Source: Margaritifera margaritifera (lineage: Eukaryota; Mollusca; Bivalvia; Unionida; Margaritiferidae). From it: a stretch of 64,000 bases of DNA. Shown piece by piece: positions 1 through 11,760 of the stretch. The stretch covers positions 4,370,501-4,434,500 of the forward strand of contig JAQPZY010001664.1 in assembly GCA_029931535.1 (NCBI GenBank), read 5' to 3'. Position 1 is the first letter of the stretch; every line of letters starts with the position of its first letter. The notes under the pieces are model-generated. The model saw only the letters and a list, made by a program, of their open reading frames with translations, had not been told where the DNA came from and made no database searches. The position numbers and the translations under genes are program-made.

Positions 1-294
1 TTGAGGAGATGCGCTGAACACTACCTGCTAATCACCAACACAGTCTTCCGCCTTCCCAACCGCAAGAAGACGTATAGGATGCACCCGCGCTCCAAGAACT
101 GGTACCTCATTGACTAAACCATCGTCAGGAGAAGAGACAGGCAGGATGTCAGAGCAACAAAGGCCATGAGAAGTGCAGAATGCTGGGCTGACCACAGGCT
201 CATAGTCTCCAAGCTCAATGTCCGGATTCAGCCTAGCAGACGCCAACATGGCAAAAAGTGTCCAAAAAGTCCAGTGTCGCCAAATTGAAACAGG
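1..294 (+). pseudogene. LINE endonuclease remnant (C-terminal part)
   Basis: Frame 1 reads as the end of an APE-type endonuclease of a non-LTR retrotransposon: a segment with FRLPNRKKT, then RRRDRQDVRATKAM, then a WADHRLIVSKL segment in the place of the usual S/A-D-H catalytic box. A TAA at 115-117 interrupts it where the family normally has an aromatic residue after LID, and a second stop falls at 292-294. The beginning lies outside the window. It is the 5' part of the same decayed element as the next two entries. Confidence 0.75.
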
Positions 295-399
295 ACAATG
301 TGAAAAATTAATTTGTTGGAGAAATGTGCAGTCAGCTAGAAACAATTGATCAGAACTTCGAGAACGTAGAGGAAAAACTGGGCATCATTCAGAGACTCT

Positions 400-1500
400 G
401 TGTACTCGGCTGCATCCAAAACCCTCGGTCCCACCACATGTAAACATCAAGATTGGTTTGATAAGAACAATGCTGCCATACCGAGACTACTGAACGAGAA
501 ACATCGGCTCCAAAGGGCATGTTTAAAAGACAGCACCTCGTCATCTAAGAAGACAGCCTTCAACGAGAGTCTAGAGGACTGTGCAATGCAAACTCAACAA
601 TCAACAATCAGCTATCAGTGAGGAGGCAATTGATCGGCTGCCCCAAGTGGAGGTCAACATATCTCTTGCTGATCCTCCAACGCTGACTGAAACTGAGAAA
701 GCAATTGACCTGCTGTCTATGGCAAAACACCTGAAGCAGATACTATACCCGCAGAAGTCTACAAAGTAGGAGGCTCGCACAATGCACAGAAACTGATTGA
801 ACTTTTCCAACCAATGTGTACTCAAGAAACTATACCCCAGATGTATAAGGATGCATCCATCATCCACATGTAAAGGCGGGAAGGCAACAGACAATCCTGT
901 GACAATCATCGAGGCATCTCCTTGCTGTCAAAAGTGGGCGAAATCCTCGCCAGAATTCTGCTGAATCGCCTTGCGGACTCCATACATGGTGTTTGCAGCT
1001 CGTCAACTCCAGGAGAAATGCCAGGAACATAACTCCAACCTGTACACAACTTTCGTCGACCTGACAAAAGACTTTGACACAGTCAGTCGTGGGGGCCTCC
1101 GGAAGATCATGGCTACTTTGGTTCAGCAGATAAATTCATCGTAATAGTTCGGTATTTTCCCAGATGGCATTCTCGCTCGTGTTGTGGACGACGGTGAGTC
1201 ATCTGAACCATTCCCAGTCACTAATGGAGTCAAGCAAGGCTGCGTGTTGAACCCAACCCTCTTCAGTATGATGTTTCCCTGCGATGTTTGCAGATGCCTT
1301 CAGTGACTATGGCACTGGGATCGACATCAGATACCGGACTGACGACAAGCTCTTCAATCTGAGGAGACTACAGACGAAGACAAAGCTACAGGAAGTGACT
1401 ATTCGGGATCTCCTATTTGCTGATGACTGTTTCCTGAATGTCAAATCTGATTCTGACATGCAACACAGGATGGACAATTTCAGCTTGAGACAATTAGAGT
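400..1500 (+). pseudogene. LINE reverse transcriptase remnant
   Basis: Pieces of a non-LTR reverse transcriptase lie in shifting + frames: CDNHRGISLLSKVGEILARILLNRL-like text near 900-970, a motif-A block (FVDLTKDFDTVSR) near 1050-1090, a motif-B block (NGVKQGCVLNPTLFSMMF) near 1225-1275, and the catalytic FADD box at 1416-1427. Part of the domain before motif A (the segment usually containing a CGFR motif) is missing, which looks like an internal deletion. Several stops and frameshifts make it non-functional. The family is common in mollusc and fish genomes, often mis-annotated as craniofacial development protein 2-like; I cannot fix the clade. Confidence 0.85.
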
Positions 1501-1527
1501 CTCACAATCAGTATTAAAAATACAGAG

Positions 1528-2400
1528 GTGATGCATCAACGTGCACCAGGAAAGCCGTACGTACAGCCTGCCATCACGGTGAATATCCAAACCCTTCACG
1601 CAGTGGACAAGTTCACCTACCTCGGCAGAACACTGTGTTACGAGCAGTCCACATTGATGACGAAGCCAACACCAGAATTGGCAGATTACGCGCAAATGTG
1701 TGGGAGCGCAGAGGTATTAGTCTGCAAACAAAACTGAACGTCCACAAAGCCATTGTGTTGCCGATCCTGTTGTATGCGAGCGAAACCTGGACGGTTTACA
1801 AACACTATGCCAAGAAGTTGAACCATTTTCACATTGGCTGCCTGAGGAAACTGATTAGGATAAGATGGCAGGACAGGGTCTCAGACACTGAGGTTATCAC
1901 ACGGGCAGGTATTCCAAGCAACCACACTTTGCTGATGAAATCACAGATGAGATGGACAGGCCGCATCACCAGGATGTCATACGAGTGACTACCAAAGATA
2001 CTCTTCTATGCCGAGTTGAAGGAGGAAAAGCGATCTCAGGGAGGTCAGAAGAAACACTTCAAAGACTCCCTCAAATCATCATTGAAACACTTCAACATTG
2101 ATCCTGAGTCTTGGGAAGATCTCGCACAGGATCTTTCCACCTGGCGCAGTCTCATCAATACTGGAGCTACAGACTATGAGCAGAGGAGAATTGCAGAGAC
2201 AGCGCAGAAGCGCGAGGGGCGTAAATCTCAGAACTGCAGCACGTTTTATATTGATCATGCAACCCCAAGTGGCATCTCCTGTCCATTGTGCCACAGACAA
2301 TTCAGATACCAAAATTGGCTTGATCAGCCACTCACGTGCTCACAGAAACTAAACAAGTTATGATGTCATGGTCATCTTCGAAGTCGAAAGACGAACAACA

Positions 2401-2402
<2 letters not shown>
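1528..2402 (+). pseudogene. LINE C-terminal region with split C2H2 finger
   Basis: Continuation of the same element. Text typical of this LINE family appears in two overlapping frames: VDKFTYLGRTL, then WERRGISLQTKLNVHKAIVLPILLYASETWTVY, then IRWQDRVSDTEVITRAG and MRWTGRITRM. After a stop at 1986 it continues in the same frame from about 2016 (KRSQGGQKKHFKDSLK). The end carries a C2H2-type zinc finger: CPLCHRQFRYQ in one frame and LISHSRAH in the next, so one frameshift splits the finger near 2310-2320. The coding-like sequence runs straight into the GA microsatellite, which may be the element's simple-repeat 3' tail. Confidence 0.8.

Positions 2403-2472
<70 letters not shown>
2403..2472. repeat. 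(GA)n microsatellite
   Basis: About 35 uninterrupted GA units directly at the 3' end of the LINE remnant. Confidence 0.98.
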
Positions 2473-2476
<4 letters not shown>

Positions 2477-2634
2477 GGATATGTTTAACTGCTAATTTAC
2501 CGCGGGATATGTGTGCAAAGTTATTTTCTTTTATCCGACATGTAAGTTTGAGGAATTAACTAACTCTTGGAAATGATTATTATCTGAACCTCAGTACAGA
2601 GCAATCCTGCAATTGCGTTGTTGCATGCATCGTA

Positions 2635-3004
2635 GCAAGTCACCGGCGATAATCCGTTACGCCCCTTTATCACCTATGGCTGCCTATTCTGAGATTTCCT
2701 CGTTTTTACAAGTGGGTATAAACAAAATTATGTCATCAACAACATGATGTAGCAATCTCCTAAATATCACTGAAAGTGCCAGTTTTATCAATCGATCAGT
2801 GACTGTGCTTGGAAAAGAAACTTTGATTAGCTCATTCAAACGGCGTGAAAACTTCATGTTGGTTCACAATGGCGAGAAAAAAATTATTTGCGCTCGCAGT
2901 GGTTGGTTAGGCAGATTTAGGCATATTCATGAGACAAGAGGAAATCTCTTCACAGGTGGCCATGTATGATAAAGGAGTGTAGCGGATTGTCGCCCGTGGC
3001 TCGC
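2635..3004 (-). mobile_element. Foldback MITE, copy A
   Basis: About 370 bp with long imperfect terminal inverted repeats of roughly 65-70 bp. The left end contains GGCGATAATCCGTTACG and CTGAGATTTCCTC; the reverse complement of the right end contains GGGCGACAATCCGCTACA and AGAGATTTCCTC. The interior has no coding potential. It matches the element at 51342-51706, which is inverted relative to this copy. No convincing target duplication is visible. Superfamily unknown. Confidence 0.8.
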
Positions 3005-3449
3005 GGCGATGTGTTGCATGGGGTACTTAACTAAACTTAAACCAAAGAAGCGAAACAACATCGCCAATAAGAGTATGACCTTGTTTATTTCTTCCAGACT
3101 CAATTCATCCAAACCTATTCATTCAGAGAGCACTGAGCAGCAAGTGCTGCTGGGTAATGTGCAGTTTACACTGTCTCTTTGTTCTAGTATATATGCATGT
3201 ATAGTGCTTAACATCACGTCATAACAAATTCTGGCTGTATAGTGCCAACTTAAAGTTAAGTACCCAAATAAATTGCAACAGCAAAATATTTCGGAATATA
3301 ACTTTCCCATATAAACGTAATCATATAGTCCTACAATATAAAAGATACAAAATATCACTATATTATCGTTTCCCGACTTTTTTGTAACAGACAGGTGACA
3401 TAGTGTCCGCGTTTTCGTCCTTCCATCCCACTTTCGTTTCTGCTCTATA

Positions 3450-3880
3450 ATATTAAAGCCGTTTGAGAATAAAGGATGAAACATGGTATATTCATACATC
3501 ATTATTAGTGTGTCGCGTACCAGTTAGGGGTCTTATGTCTTCAAGGACAATGTCATGGCTCAATATTTTGTTTTTCATCACAATTTTCATTAGCGCTATA
3601 ACTGTAATGCAGTTTAAAGTTAAAGAATCAAACTTAATGGTATACTTATACATCATCATTAGAATGTGTGTCGCGTACAACATATACCATTCAATTTCAA
3701 GGTCAAGATCACGGTTCAGTATTTTAAGCTTGCCTTTTAGGTCTATAACTTTCAAGCCATTTGAGATTAAGGGATGAAAATTGGCTTACTTATACATCGT
3801 TATTAGAAGGTGTACTGTAAATCATAGTGTGGGTCTTCTCTTCAAGGTCAAGGTCACACGTCAATATGTTAAAGGAGCTC
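3450..3880. repeat. Degenerate tandem repeat, about 3 units of ~150 bp
   Basis: Recurring phrases (a 'catcattattag ... gtgtcgcgtac' block and 'tcaaggtcaaggtcac') return at about 3497, 3652 and 3797. The small ORFs here are by-products of the repeat. Confidence 0.6.
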
Positions 3881-4527
3881 TAATCTATATAATGAAAAAG
3901 AAAACTGTATGAAATTGTTGCCCTTGTAAAAATACAACTTTCTGACACATAAAGTACCAATAAAATAGTTGGACTTACATAGATAATCGAAACTTTCAGA
4001 TTTGAAAAGTGACGACGTCGTTTTTGAGTTCTAAAATAGCACACTGGGAATCTGTATACATATTCAATCAACTGTGGTTGTTACCGTAAAAACAGATGAC
4101 TCCGTTTAAACGTGAGTGAGACGAAGATCTACATCCCAGAAGAAGAAATGTGTCTTGTGGAAAATATCGGCTGTACAGATGGAATTAAATCTATCAAGAA
4201 AACGGAGAAAGAAAAAATAGCAGAAAGAACAACAGATACAACGGAGCTAAACGCTTCTAACCTATGGAAAATGTCTTAAAGTAAGTTGACACGAGAGAAA
4301 GAAGGGCATCTCAAAACAGCTAACTACGAACGTTGGATTATTAATGAGCTTTTTGATGTATTCTAACATGATTCCCAGTCTATGTTTGCAGCAACTTTAA
4401 ATCACAATGACATGATGATACACATGAGTGACTGAGGAATCATTTTTGATTTGTAATTGTGTGCATGGCTGCATGGTATCTATGCAACTAGAAACTGCAT
4501 TACAAATGTCATTAATATTTCAAGCAA

Positions 4528-4531
<4 letters not shown>
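3881..4531. other. Unassigned intergenic DNA
   Basis: No gene, motif or clear repeat seen. Confidence 0.5.

Positions 4532-4600
<69 letters not shown>
4532..4600. repeat. (CT)n microsatellite
   Basis: About 34 CT units. Confidence 0.98.
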
Positions 4601-4602
<2 letters not shown>

Positions 4603-4683
4603 ACTATAAAAAGATTAAAAATTCAAGTATTTTAATGTCATAAACTTAATTCGTGACACAATTTAAGTGCCAGTAATTTGGTG

Positions 4684-4728
4684 TGCTTGTATGTGTGTGT
4701 GTGTGACTTTGTGTTTGTATGTGTGTGA

Positions 4729-4815
<87 letters not shown>
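4684..4815. repeat. (TG)n then (GA)n compound microsatellite
   Basis: Interrupted TG-rich stretch to about 4731, then about 42 GA units. Confidence 0.95.
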
Positions 4816-4817
<2 letters not shown>

Positions 4818-4880
4818 TGCAGTTATAAATATTGCACTGTGCTGTATTATTTCTGGCATTTGATATAGAATAATATAGAA

Positions 4881-5040
4881 TGTCGATACAATAAACCTAA
4901 AAGATAGCTTGCTCCATGTAGCTAAATTAGGAAGATTGTCGATACAATAAACCTAAAAGATAGCTTGGTCCATGTAGCTAAATTAGGAAGATTGTCGATA
5001 CAATAAGCCTAAAAGATAACTTGCAGCTAAATTAGGAATA
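4881..5040. repeat. Three tandem copies of a 56-bp unit
   Basis: Units begin with TGTCGATACAATAA at 4881, 4937 and 4993. The third has an internal deletion after 'aacttg'. Confidence 0.95.
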
Positions 5041-5140
5041 TAAATTTTTAAAAAGTGTAGGACATTTAATGTATATATATTTATTTTTCAGAAAATGAAA
5101 AAGATAATTCTTAGCTAACACCAGCACCAGAAGCAAATGG

Positions 5141-5142
<2 letters not shown>

Positions 5143-5197
<55 letters not shown>
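5143..5197. repeat. (TTA)n microsatellite
   Basis: About 18 trinucleotide units. Confidence 0.98.
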
Positions 5198-5918
5198 GTA
5201 AAGTGATTGGAATGTAAAAACTGTTACTGTTCAACCACAATTCAGTTGCTCTACTCGGTATTTCTTCTTTGTGCATTGTATGTACTGCAGATGCATTCAG
5301 CAGAGCATCATACTTAATGAATTTATTTTACTTTATATTCTGTATTCATTAGTTTATTGGGGGTTATGTTTCTTTTTCAGGTATCACATGATATAAAGGA
5401 CCTTTACAACCCCTATTTGACAGAATTATTCAAGCCGACATAGTTGAGGCCTTGCTGTAACGGATGTATTGGGATCCAAAACCCTTTGGTCTCTTTAGAT
5501 TCATTGTGAATTTAGCTTATATTGATAGAAGTGTAGCTGTGATGTTGAAGGATTCTGTGTATACTTGTACCTTTCTCTGATCTGTACTTTATCTACACTG
5601 TATCCAACATATGGGTTTAGTTTCTGTTTATAAATACATTTTAAATGTGTGTTCTTGGAAAGATGAAAATGGTGCTTTGTATGAATGTTTGCACGTAAAA
5701 CAGTGTTGCTGGCCAGTATCTAAATGTATATAATTATTCCAATATCTTTTAAAATTATCATCTGAAGGGAATAATTCAAATTTGCTTCTTCCCAACTTGA
5801 AAAAACTTTGAATACCTAATACTCTGAGGAAGTTGGCTGTTACAAATAACTACTGACAGCTTTGCACAAAACCCCCAAGCTTTAAAAGCTGTATTGTTCT
5901 AATGATAAAACTTGAGAA

Positions 5919-5919
<1 letters not shown>
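5198..5919. other. Unassigned DNA upstream of the CARD gene
   Basis: A good 3' splice-like sequence (TTTCTTTTTCAG) ends near 5381. It is followed by short open stretches that soon hit stops in each frame, and I could not fit them to the missing first half of the CARD domain. No gene is called. Confidence 0.4.
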
Positions 5920-5983
<64 letters not shown>

Positions 5984-6004
5984 TAATAATAATAATAATA
6001 ACTA

Positions 6005-6062
<58 letters not shown>
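5920..6062. repeat. (TAA)n microsatellite
   Basis: About 47 trinucleotide units with a few interruptions. The poly-Ile and poly-Tyr ORFs on both strands are artefacts of it. Confidence 0.98.
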
Positions 6063-6063
<1 letters not shown>

Positions 6064-7213
6064 GTCCCATGCAATGTGCATTGGTTATTTGCTATTTGTT
6101 CTTTTCCTGTTTACTCGTTGTATATACCTCACATCCATTCCATATTCAGTTGAAGGAAAAATGGCAAGTTGTATTTTATGAAAAAATTGAAGACAAATGG
6201 AATATCATATTAATAGGGTAGATATAAAATAATGGTTTATCTAGAGTTTATGTTGTTTATAGTTGTGATAGAAGTATAATTTGTCTTAAAAATTTTAATA
6301 AAAGTCTTGTCAATTTGTGTAGTTATTATTTATATCTTTTAGTTCAAATATATGTAAATATATGTAAATTGTAATCTATGTTTTCACTTGTCATGAACAA
6401 ACAGTTTCATAGAGGGTGTACTTTGTCAACCAATCAAAGATTTTCTGTAAGTATTAATAGATGAAATCTTTTTATTATTTTATCATTAACAGGCATAATT
6501 TTAAATAAGTCCCAAAAAAGTAACAATAACTTTTATCCCTGTGTATTTAAAAAAAAAGGTGGGGATTACGTTTTTCTGCCTGTCTGTTTATCCATTAGTA
6601 ATGTATTTTATCTCCTACACCATTCAATATGCAGACTTGAAACTTTGGGATAAGATTTGGGGGGGGGGCAATCTTTAGATGTGCACAATGGTTGTAAGAT
6701 TTTAATATGACCCTTAGGGGTGGAACCCGGGGCTGGGGATAGTTCAATATTTTAAGTATGCAAGTGGAAATCTGAAAGTTGATTTGTGTAATCGTCAAGG
6801 CCAGGGGTATAACATATGTAATGGGTTTGGGGGTTACACTCTCTGATCTTGCCCTAAGGGTGGGTCCTGTGGTGACGCCGCACCTGGTTCACAATATGGA
6901 TACTATTGAGAGCAAACGTCTATTGTGTACAACCGAGGATAGGCACGTTTCAACCCAAAATTGGGTCACTGTAAAACACCTTTCAGAATTTGCCTCGAAA
7001 TTGCATTTTGTTTCAAACATTTTAACACAAGGCAGTCATATTGCTGGTGACAATGATAATGTTACAATGATAATGTTACAATGATAATGTTACAATGACC
7101 GTTGGTTCCAGAAAAGTGATACCTATGCCTTAACTTTCACATGTGACACAACAAAGACTTGTAAAGGTTTTTTCTTTTTTTAATTTGCTGAATGACCTGT
7201 TTTCCATTTCTAG
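6063..7213. other. Intergenic or intronic DNA before the CARD exon
   Basis: AT-rich. The block at about 6550-6870 ('gtcaaggccaggg', 'ctgatcttgccctaagggtgggtcc') has the look of a dispersed mollusc repeat. A 15-bp unit (gataatgttacaatg) is repeated three times at 7053-7097. The last 60 bases form a pyrimidine-rich tract leading to the acceptor at 7212-7213. Confidence 0.5.
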
Positions 7214-7400
7214 GACCAGACAACAGAATCAGAGCAGACGTACACATTACTGCGCTTACTGCCAAAAGGGGGACCAGATGTATTTGACAGATTTGTGCTT
7301 GTACTCGAGGAAGCAGATTATTACTGGATAACTAAAGAACTGAGGTCTGATCTTCAGGAACTCAAGGGCAACAGTACTTCACAGCCAGGATCAACAAAAT
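7214..7400 (+). CDS. CARD-domain exon (second half of the domain)
   Basis: The exon follows a strong acceptor (CTGTTTTCCATTTCTAG). Read from GAC at 7214 it encodes TYTLLRLLPKGGPDVFDRF and then LVLEEADYYWITKELRSDL. The LLxLLPxxGPxxFxxFxxxLEE pattern is the signature of helices 4-6 of a caspase-recruitment domain, a death-fold module for homotypic binding in apoptosis and innate-immune signalling. Helices 1-3 must be in an upstream exon I did not find. Read on, the frame stops at 7406-7408. A donor after T7400 (GTGTGT, weak) would leave phase 1, which fits the next exon at 9860 and gives Ser at the junction. That junction is a proposal, and a missing exon between them is possible. The gene continues with the exons at 9860 and 12657. 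Confidence 0.65.
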
Positions 7401-8655
7401 GTGTGTAAAAAAGTCTTACATTCCACATGGACCATCACAATTACCTCAGCAGCAACAGGGACCCCTTATAATATTTTGTTGCCAGCTACCCCAGATTTAT
7501 ATGATGTTATGCAAGCTAAATCTGGGTTTGGTTACTTGACCAATGATTCGAATAGATAAATGACATATCCTATAAGGAAAAATAAAAAAATGAAATAAGA
7601 ATTTTTCACTAGATAGTACTCATTTAATATGAAACCAATAACACATGAAATCAATCTCAATGTTAATATGAAACCAATAACACATGAAATCAATCTCAAT
7701 GCTTTTCTGTTTTCAAACTTTGATTTATATGATAAACTAGATATGAGTTTAAGACACTCTTATGCCTCTACAACAACTGCAGCAATTAGTTAACGTACCA
7801 AAATGTAAACACAAATTAGATACAACTTGCAAAATTTAACTAAATGACATCAAAATCTGAGTTATTAACATATGCATATGAACATGCCTACCACATTTCA
7901 TTTATATAGGTAAGATAGTTTTTACATTGTCATGGTTAACAAGGTTCTTGCTAAAAACAAAGTACCATAAAAAAATGTGAAAAAATAGAAAAAAAAGCAC
8001 AAATTGATTTATTTGGAAATACATAAAAATATTTTCACAAAATTTAATTTGTCAAGCGGTTTAATTTCTGAAATCATTTGTGCAATTGTAGTAAGACAGG
8101 AATGTGTAATGTAGAACCCACTGGCCGCATCCAGCCTGCGGCCTGGTTACATTTACATCATAAGGGTACAATTAAAAATCACTATCTGGCCCGTGCCCTG
8201 GAGGAAGTTACACATGCCTTGTGGTAAGGTATCAATATGGAGTCACTTACTGTGACAAATTTGCAGTTAGGTACATAATTTCACCTCAAGATTTATGTGC
8301 AGTGAAACTTTGGCAACTAGAATTGGATTGATGCTGGAAATATAGCCCCAATATAACTCTTAAGTGATGTTTTGTTGATGAAAGAACTGGAGAACTGGTG
8401 CTGAAACTATCTGTTAGTGAACCATGAATGCGTAGGAACGCAAATGTCCATGACAAAATCATTAGTTGATTTCCTCCCCCCCCCCCCAGTTTATATTGCT
8501 TTGCACAGTCAATAAACATAAGTAGACTTTTTTTATCGAGTGAACTGAGTTCACTAATTAATATGGTTATGCCATTTACAACACAAATTTTGACGTTGAG
8601 ATGAACAATTACTATCTGTTCACTTTGAATAAAAAAGGGGAAGATTATCCTGTCC
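7401..8655. other. Putative intron, AT-rich
   Basis: A 39-bp unit containing AAACCAATAACACATGAAAT occurs twice in tandem at about 7624-7701. A poly-C tract lies near 8477-8489. No coding signal seen. Confidence 0.5.
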
Positions 8656-9235
8656 GTCTGCAGGCACGTCAATGTATTTACACACATGGAATGTCTGCAG
8701 GCACGTCAATGCATTTACACACATGGAATGTCTGCAGGCACGTCAATGCATTTACACACATGGAATGTCTGCAGGCACGTCAATGCATTTACACACATGG
8801 AATGTCTGCAGGCACGTCAATGCATTTACACACATGGAATGTCTGCAGGCACGTCAATGCATTTACACACATGGAATGTCTGCAGGCACGTCAATGCATT
8901 TACACACATGGAATGTCTGCAGGCACGTCAACGCATTTACACACGTGGAATGTCATGCGACTCCCAGTCTGCATGCACGTCAATGCATTTACACACATGG
9001 AATGTCATGCGACTCCCAGTCTGCATGCACGTCAATGCATTTACACACATTGAATGTTATACGACTCCCAGTCTGCATGCACTTCAATGCATTTACATAC
9101 ATGGAATGTCATACGACTCCCAGTCTGCAAGCACGTCAACGCATTTACACACATGGGATGTCATGCGACTCCCCGTCTGCATGCACGTCAATGTATTTAT
9201 ACACATGGAATGTCATGCGACTCCTACACTGTTTA
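8656..9235. repeat. 37-bp minisatellite passing into a 52-bp variant
   Basis: About eight units of 37 bp containing GCAGGCACGTCAATGCATTT and ACACACATGGAATGTC, then about five units lengthened by 15 bp (ATGCGACTCCCAGTC). The unit has no stop in any + frame, and 37 is not divisible by three. Overlapping ORFs of 150-222 codons therefore appear in all three frames; they are not genes. It lies inside the putative intron between the CARD and coiled-coil exons. Confidence 0.97.
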
Positions 9236-9859
9236 AGACTAAAACTGAAAAAGTTGGATATAATTGGAGAAAGTCTGTAGATATGAATAACAGTTTCACA
9301 TTTTGGTCCATACTTTGGGTGTGGGAGTATGGGAGTATATTCTTGTATACCTGAGAATGAACATTTGTAATTATTGGCTCATGTGTCAACACATAGAAGA
9401 TAGAATTTGAATGAGATATCCTAGTACATGCCGGTGGTCTATCTACAGGTGTGTACCCCCGTGATGGCTTGGAAACTATTGCGATTTCCATTCTTTAACA
9501 ATATATATATACTTACTGGGTATATAAAGATGAATTCAGACATGCAAGAAATGCAGCCAGTTTTTGTTATTGTAACCTTCATTAGAGGAAAATAGTAAGG
9601 ACTTGTACACTTATAAGAGTGAGATAAAGGTGACACCTGTTTTTGCTACAAAAACGTGCTCTTTTCTTCAAAATAAAACAATATAAATATAAGTAATTAT
9701 CATCAAACATTATATGGGAAAATTTTAAACAGTCTGATATGTTATTGTCTCTGAAAATATTGTATCTTCCCTATCTTTATATAAATAGCAATTTATCCAT
9801 GTTTGGAGTTTTCTTGTGATATCCATTATGTACATTTCTGCTTTGTCAATTTTCAATAG

Positions 9860-10639
9860 CTTTAGAGAAAGGAAATCAATGTGACCTGGATTCTGAGGTA
9901 GGCCAAAGTCTGAATCAAGAAAACTTCAAGGTGATATATGGCAAAATCCAATCGCTTTTCCATCTGACTGAATATGAAATGAATAACAATTCTGATAGAA
10001 CAGCTCCCTGTGGTAGTCCTGGTACAATCGACTTTGAAACTCTTTACAAATGCATAGATGATGTGAGTGTACGGGTTAATAAAATGGAAACTGATATTAA
10101 ATCATGCTATGCAGTCATTGGAAAAAGAGGAGCAAAGCTACATGTGCTACTACAGGAAAAGGTGGAAGAAATGAGACATGACTGCAAAGGTAAATTGGAG
10201 CAATTCAAAAAATCAATATCGAAGGAAGGAGAGAAGTCATCTAAAGATTTTGAAGAAAAAAAGAAACAGTTAGGCACAGAAAATGAAATGGAAGATAAGA
10301 ATTCAGTTAAGATGATCAGTGACATGAACAAAGAATTACTCAAACTAAAGTATGAAAACGCATTGTCGGTAAAAGAATTTCAGCATAAGCTTGAACTTGC
10401 CAACAAAGAGTTGGAGCTAAAAGACAAGGAAATCGAGCAATTAAAACAAAAGCTTCATATAAATATTGAACACGGAGAAAAACAAAAGACTCTGGAAGAA
10501 CTGAGAAAAATGCTTGGCCCCAGAAAAACATCGGGTAATCATGGCATTGGAGAAGGACCTGCTTCTGCTTCTATTCCCATCAATGCAAGGAATGATGAGC
10601 CACAACGAGACATATATAAAATGACCAGTAGAGAATTTG
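9860..10639 (+). CDS. Coiled-coil exon of the CARD gene
   Basis: The exon runs from acceptor TTTTCAATAG to donor G|GTAAGT, 780 bp, entirely open, beginning and ending in phase 1. It encodes about 260 residues: a short acidic/polar start, a Cys/Gly-Pro segment (TAPCGSPGTIDFETL), then about 150 residues rich in Lys, Glu, Gln and Leu with heptad-like spacing (for example KELELKDKEIEQLKQKL). That indicates a long coiled coil for oligomerisation, and the end is less ordered. The terminal G joins the GT of the exon at 12657 to make a Gly codon, which supports the model strongly. A broken duplicate sits at 16761-17277. CARD plus coiled coil is a layout seen in signalling scaffolds and adaptors; the specific function is unknown. 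GTG at 9931 is not a start: the frame is open upstream to the acceptor. Confidence 0.8.
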
Positions 10640-11349
10640 GTAAGTTGTTAATCTATTATTTCAAAGAGACTCTGTGCTGGCATGCCATTTCTTACCTGAC
10701 CTACACTGGCTAAAATACCAAACTGTAATCAATGATTACATAGCTCGCCGCTACAAAGCTTTTCATAGCCTGCAACTGCCATTGTAAACATTGTCATGCA
10801 GCAAATATATTCAGATTAAAGTGACCTTGATGACGAAAACTTGACCCTGTAACAGGACATTAAAAAGACATAAAAGAATAAAAAGAATATAACTTTCTTT
10901 GATATCAAAGTAGAGGTAATATAATTAGTTGGGAAAAAGTAACGATTTTTTTTTTTTTTGGGGGGGGGGGGCTTTTTTACATGATTGTTCTTAAAATCTG
11001 CTTTAGAAACTATTCTCATTGTCCATTCCTTGAAACCAGATTATACTTGGTAAAAGCCTCAGGTTTTGAGTATCCTTTGAGTGACAGCCAGAATAACCAG
11101 TATTAGAAGTTCACGCATCAGTAATTAACTTGGTTAGCCACTACAGATAATGCCTCATGAAATGCGTCGAGTAGTCTCATCTAATTCCTATACTCACTCA
11201 CATATACAATACACATTTTAACCAGTTGAGGGTAACACATCACAATATACAATGTATAGCCATTAATATGGAACGTTTACTATTGAATAAACGTATTTAT
11301 TACTATTTCCAACTGCACTGGTCTGAAAAAAGCCTTCTGTGTAAACTAG

Positions 11350-11361
11350 TATATATATATG

Positions 11362-11433
<72 letters not shown>
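11350..11433. repeat. (TA)n microsatellite
   Basis: About 40 TA units with one GTATG interruption. The Ile/Tyr-rich ORFs over it are artefacts. Confidence 0.97.
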
Positions 11434-11434
<1 letters not shown>

Positions 11435-11760
11435 TGCAGCATAGAAAAAATGTATGTGGTAATATGCGAAATACAAATAATCAGTGTATGTAAGTAGAAC
11501 ACAGAGTATCAATAAAAGTCACTGAAGCATGAAATATAGTTAACATATACATTTTTTTGAAATAATGGTACTTGTCAAGATGCATCCACTCACTAAGTTT
11601 CATGATTCTGGGTAGGACAAGTTGCAATACAGCATGCCAAAAATCTTACTTTGTAATGAGTTAAATGCAAAAACAAAACCAACGCCAGTAAAAGGTGAAA
11701 TATAGGTCGCGATAAATTTCTTTTGTTTTAAGGGTGTAAATGCATGATCTTGATGAAAAC
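11434..11760. repeat. Two units of the ~160-bp repeat family
   Basis: Shares 'ctgcagcatagaaa', 'gtcactgaagcat', 'gatgcatccactcac' and 'aagtttcatgattct' with the long array at 17560-19030. This is the short, unexpanded version next to the parent exon. Confidence 0.7.

Larger units (their letters stand above)
9450..11440 (+). repeat. Parent segment of a local duplication
   Basis: This stretch, which includes the coiled-coil exon and both flanks, is homologous to 15755-17590 in the same orientation. Shared landmarks are 'cttactgggta' with 'gagaaaggtgac', 'aattttaaacagtct', 'caatagcttta' at the splice acceptor, the exon itself, and 'aactgcactggtc' with 'actgcagcatagaaa' downstream. This copy keeps the reading frame; the other does not. 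Confidence 0.8.

Noticed and set aside
5350..5480. First half of the CARD domain after the acceptor at 5381
   Set aside because: No frame stays open long enough and no CARD helix 1-3 pattern could be recognised.
5850..6153. Poly-Ile/poly-Tyr proteins on both strands
   Set aside because: Translation of the TAA microsatellite.
8601..9354. Overlapping ORFs of 150-222 codons
   Set aside because: Produced by the 37/52-bp minisatellite, which has no stop in any forward frame; no start context, splice logic or domain.
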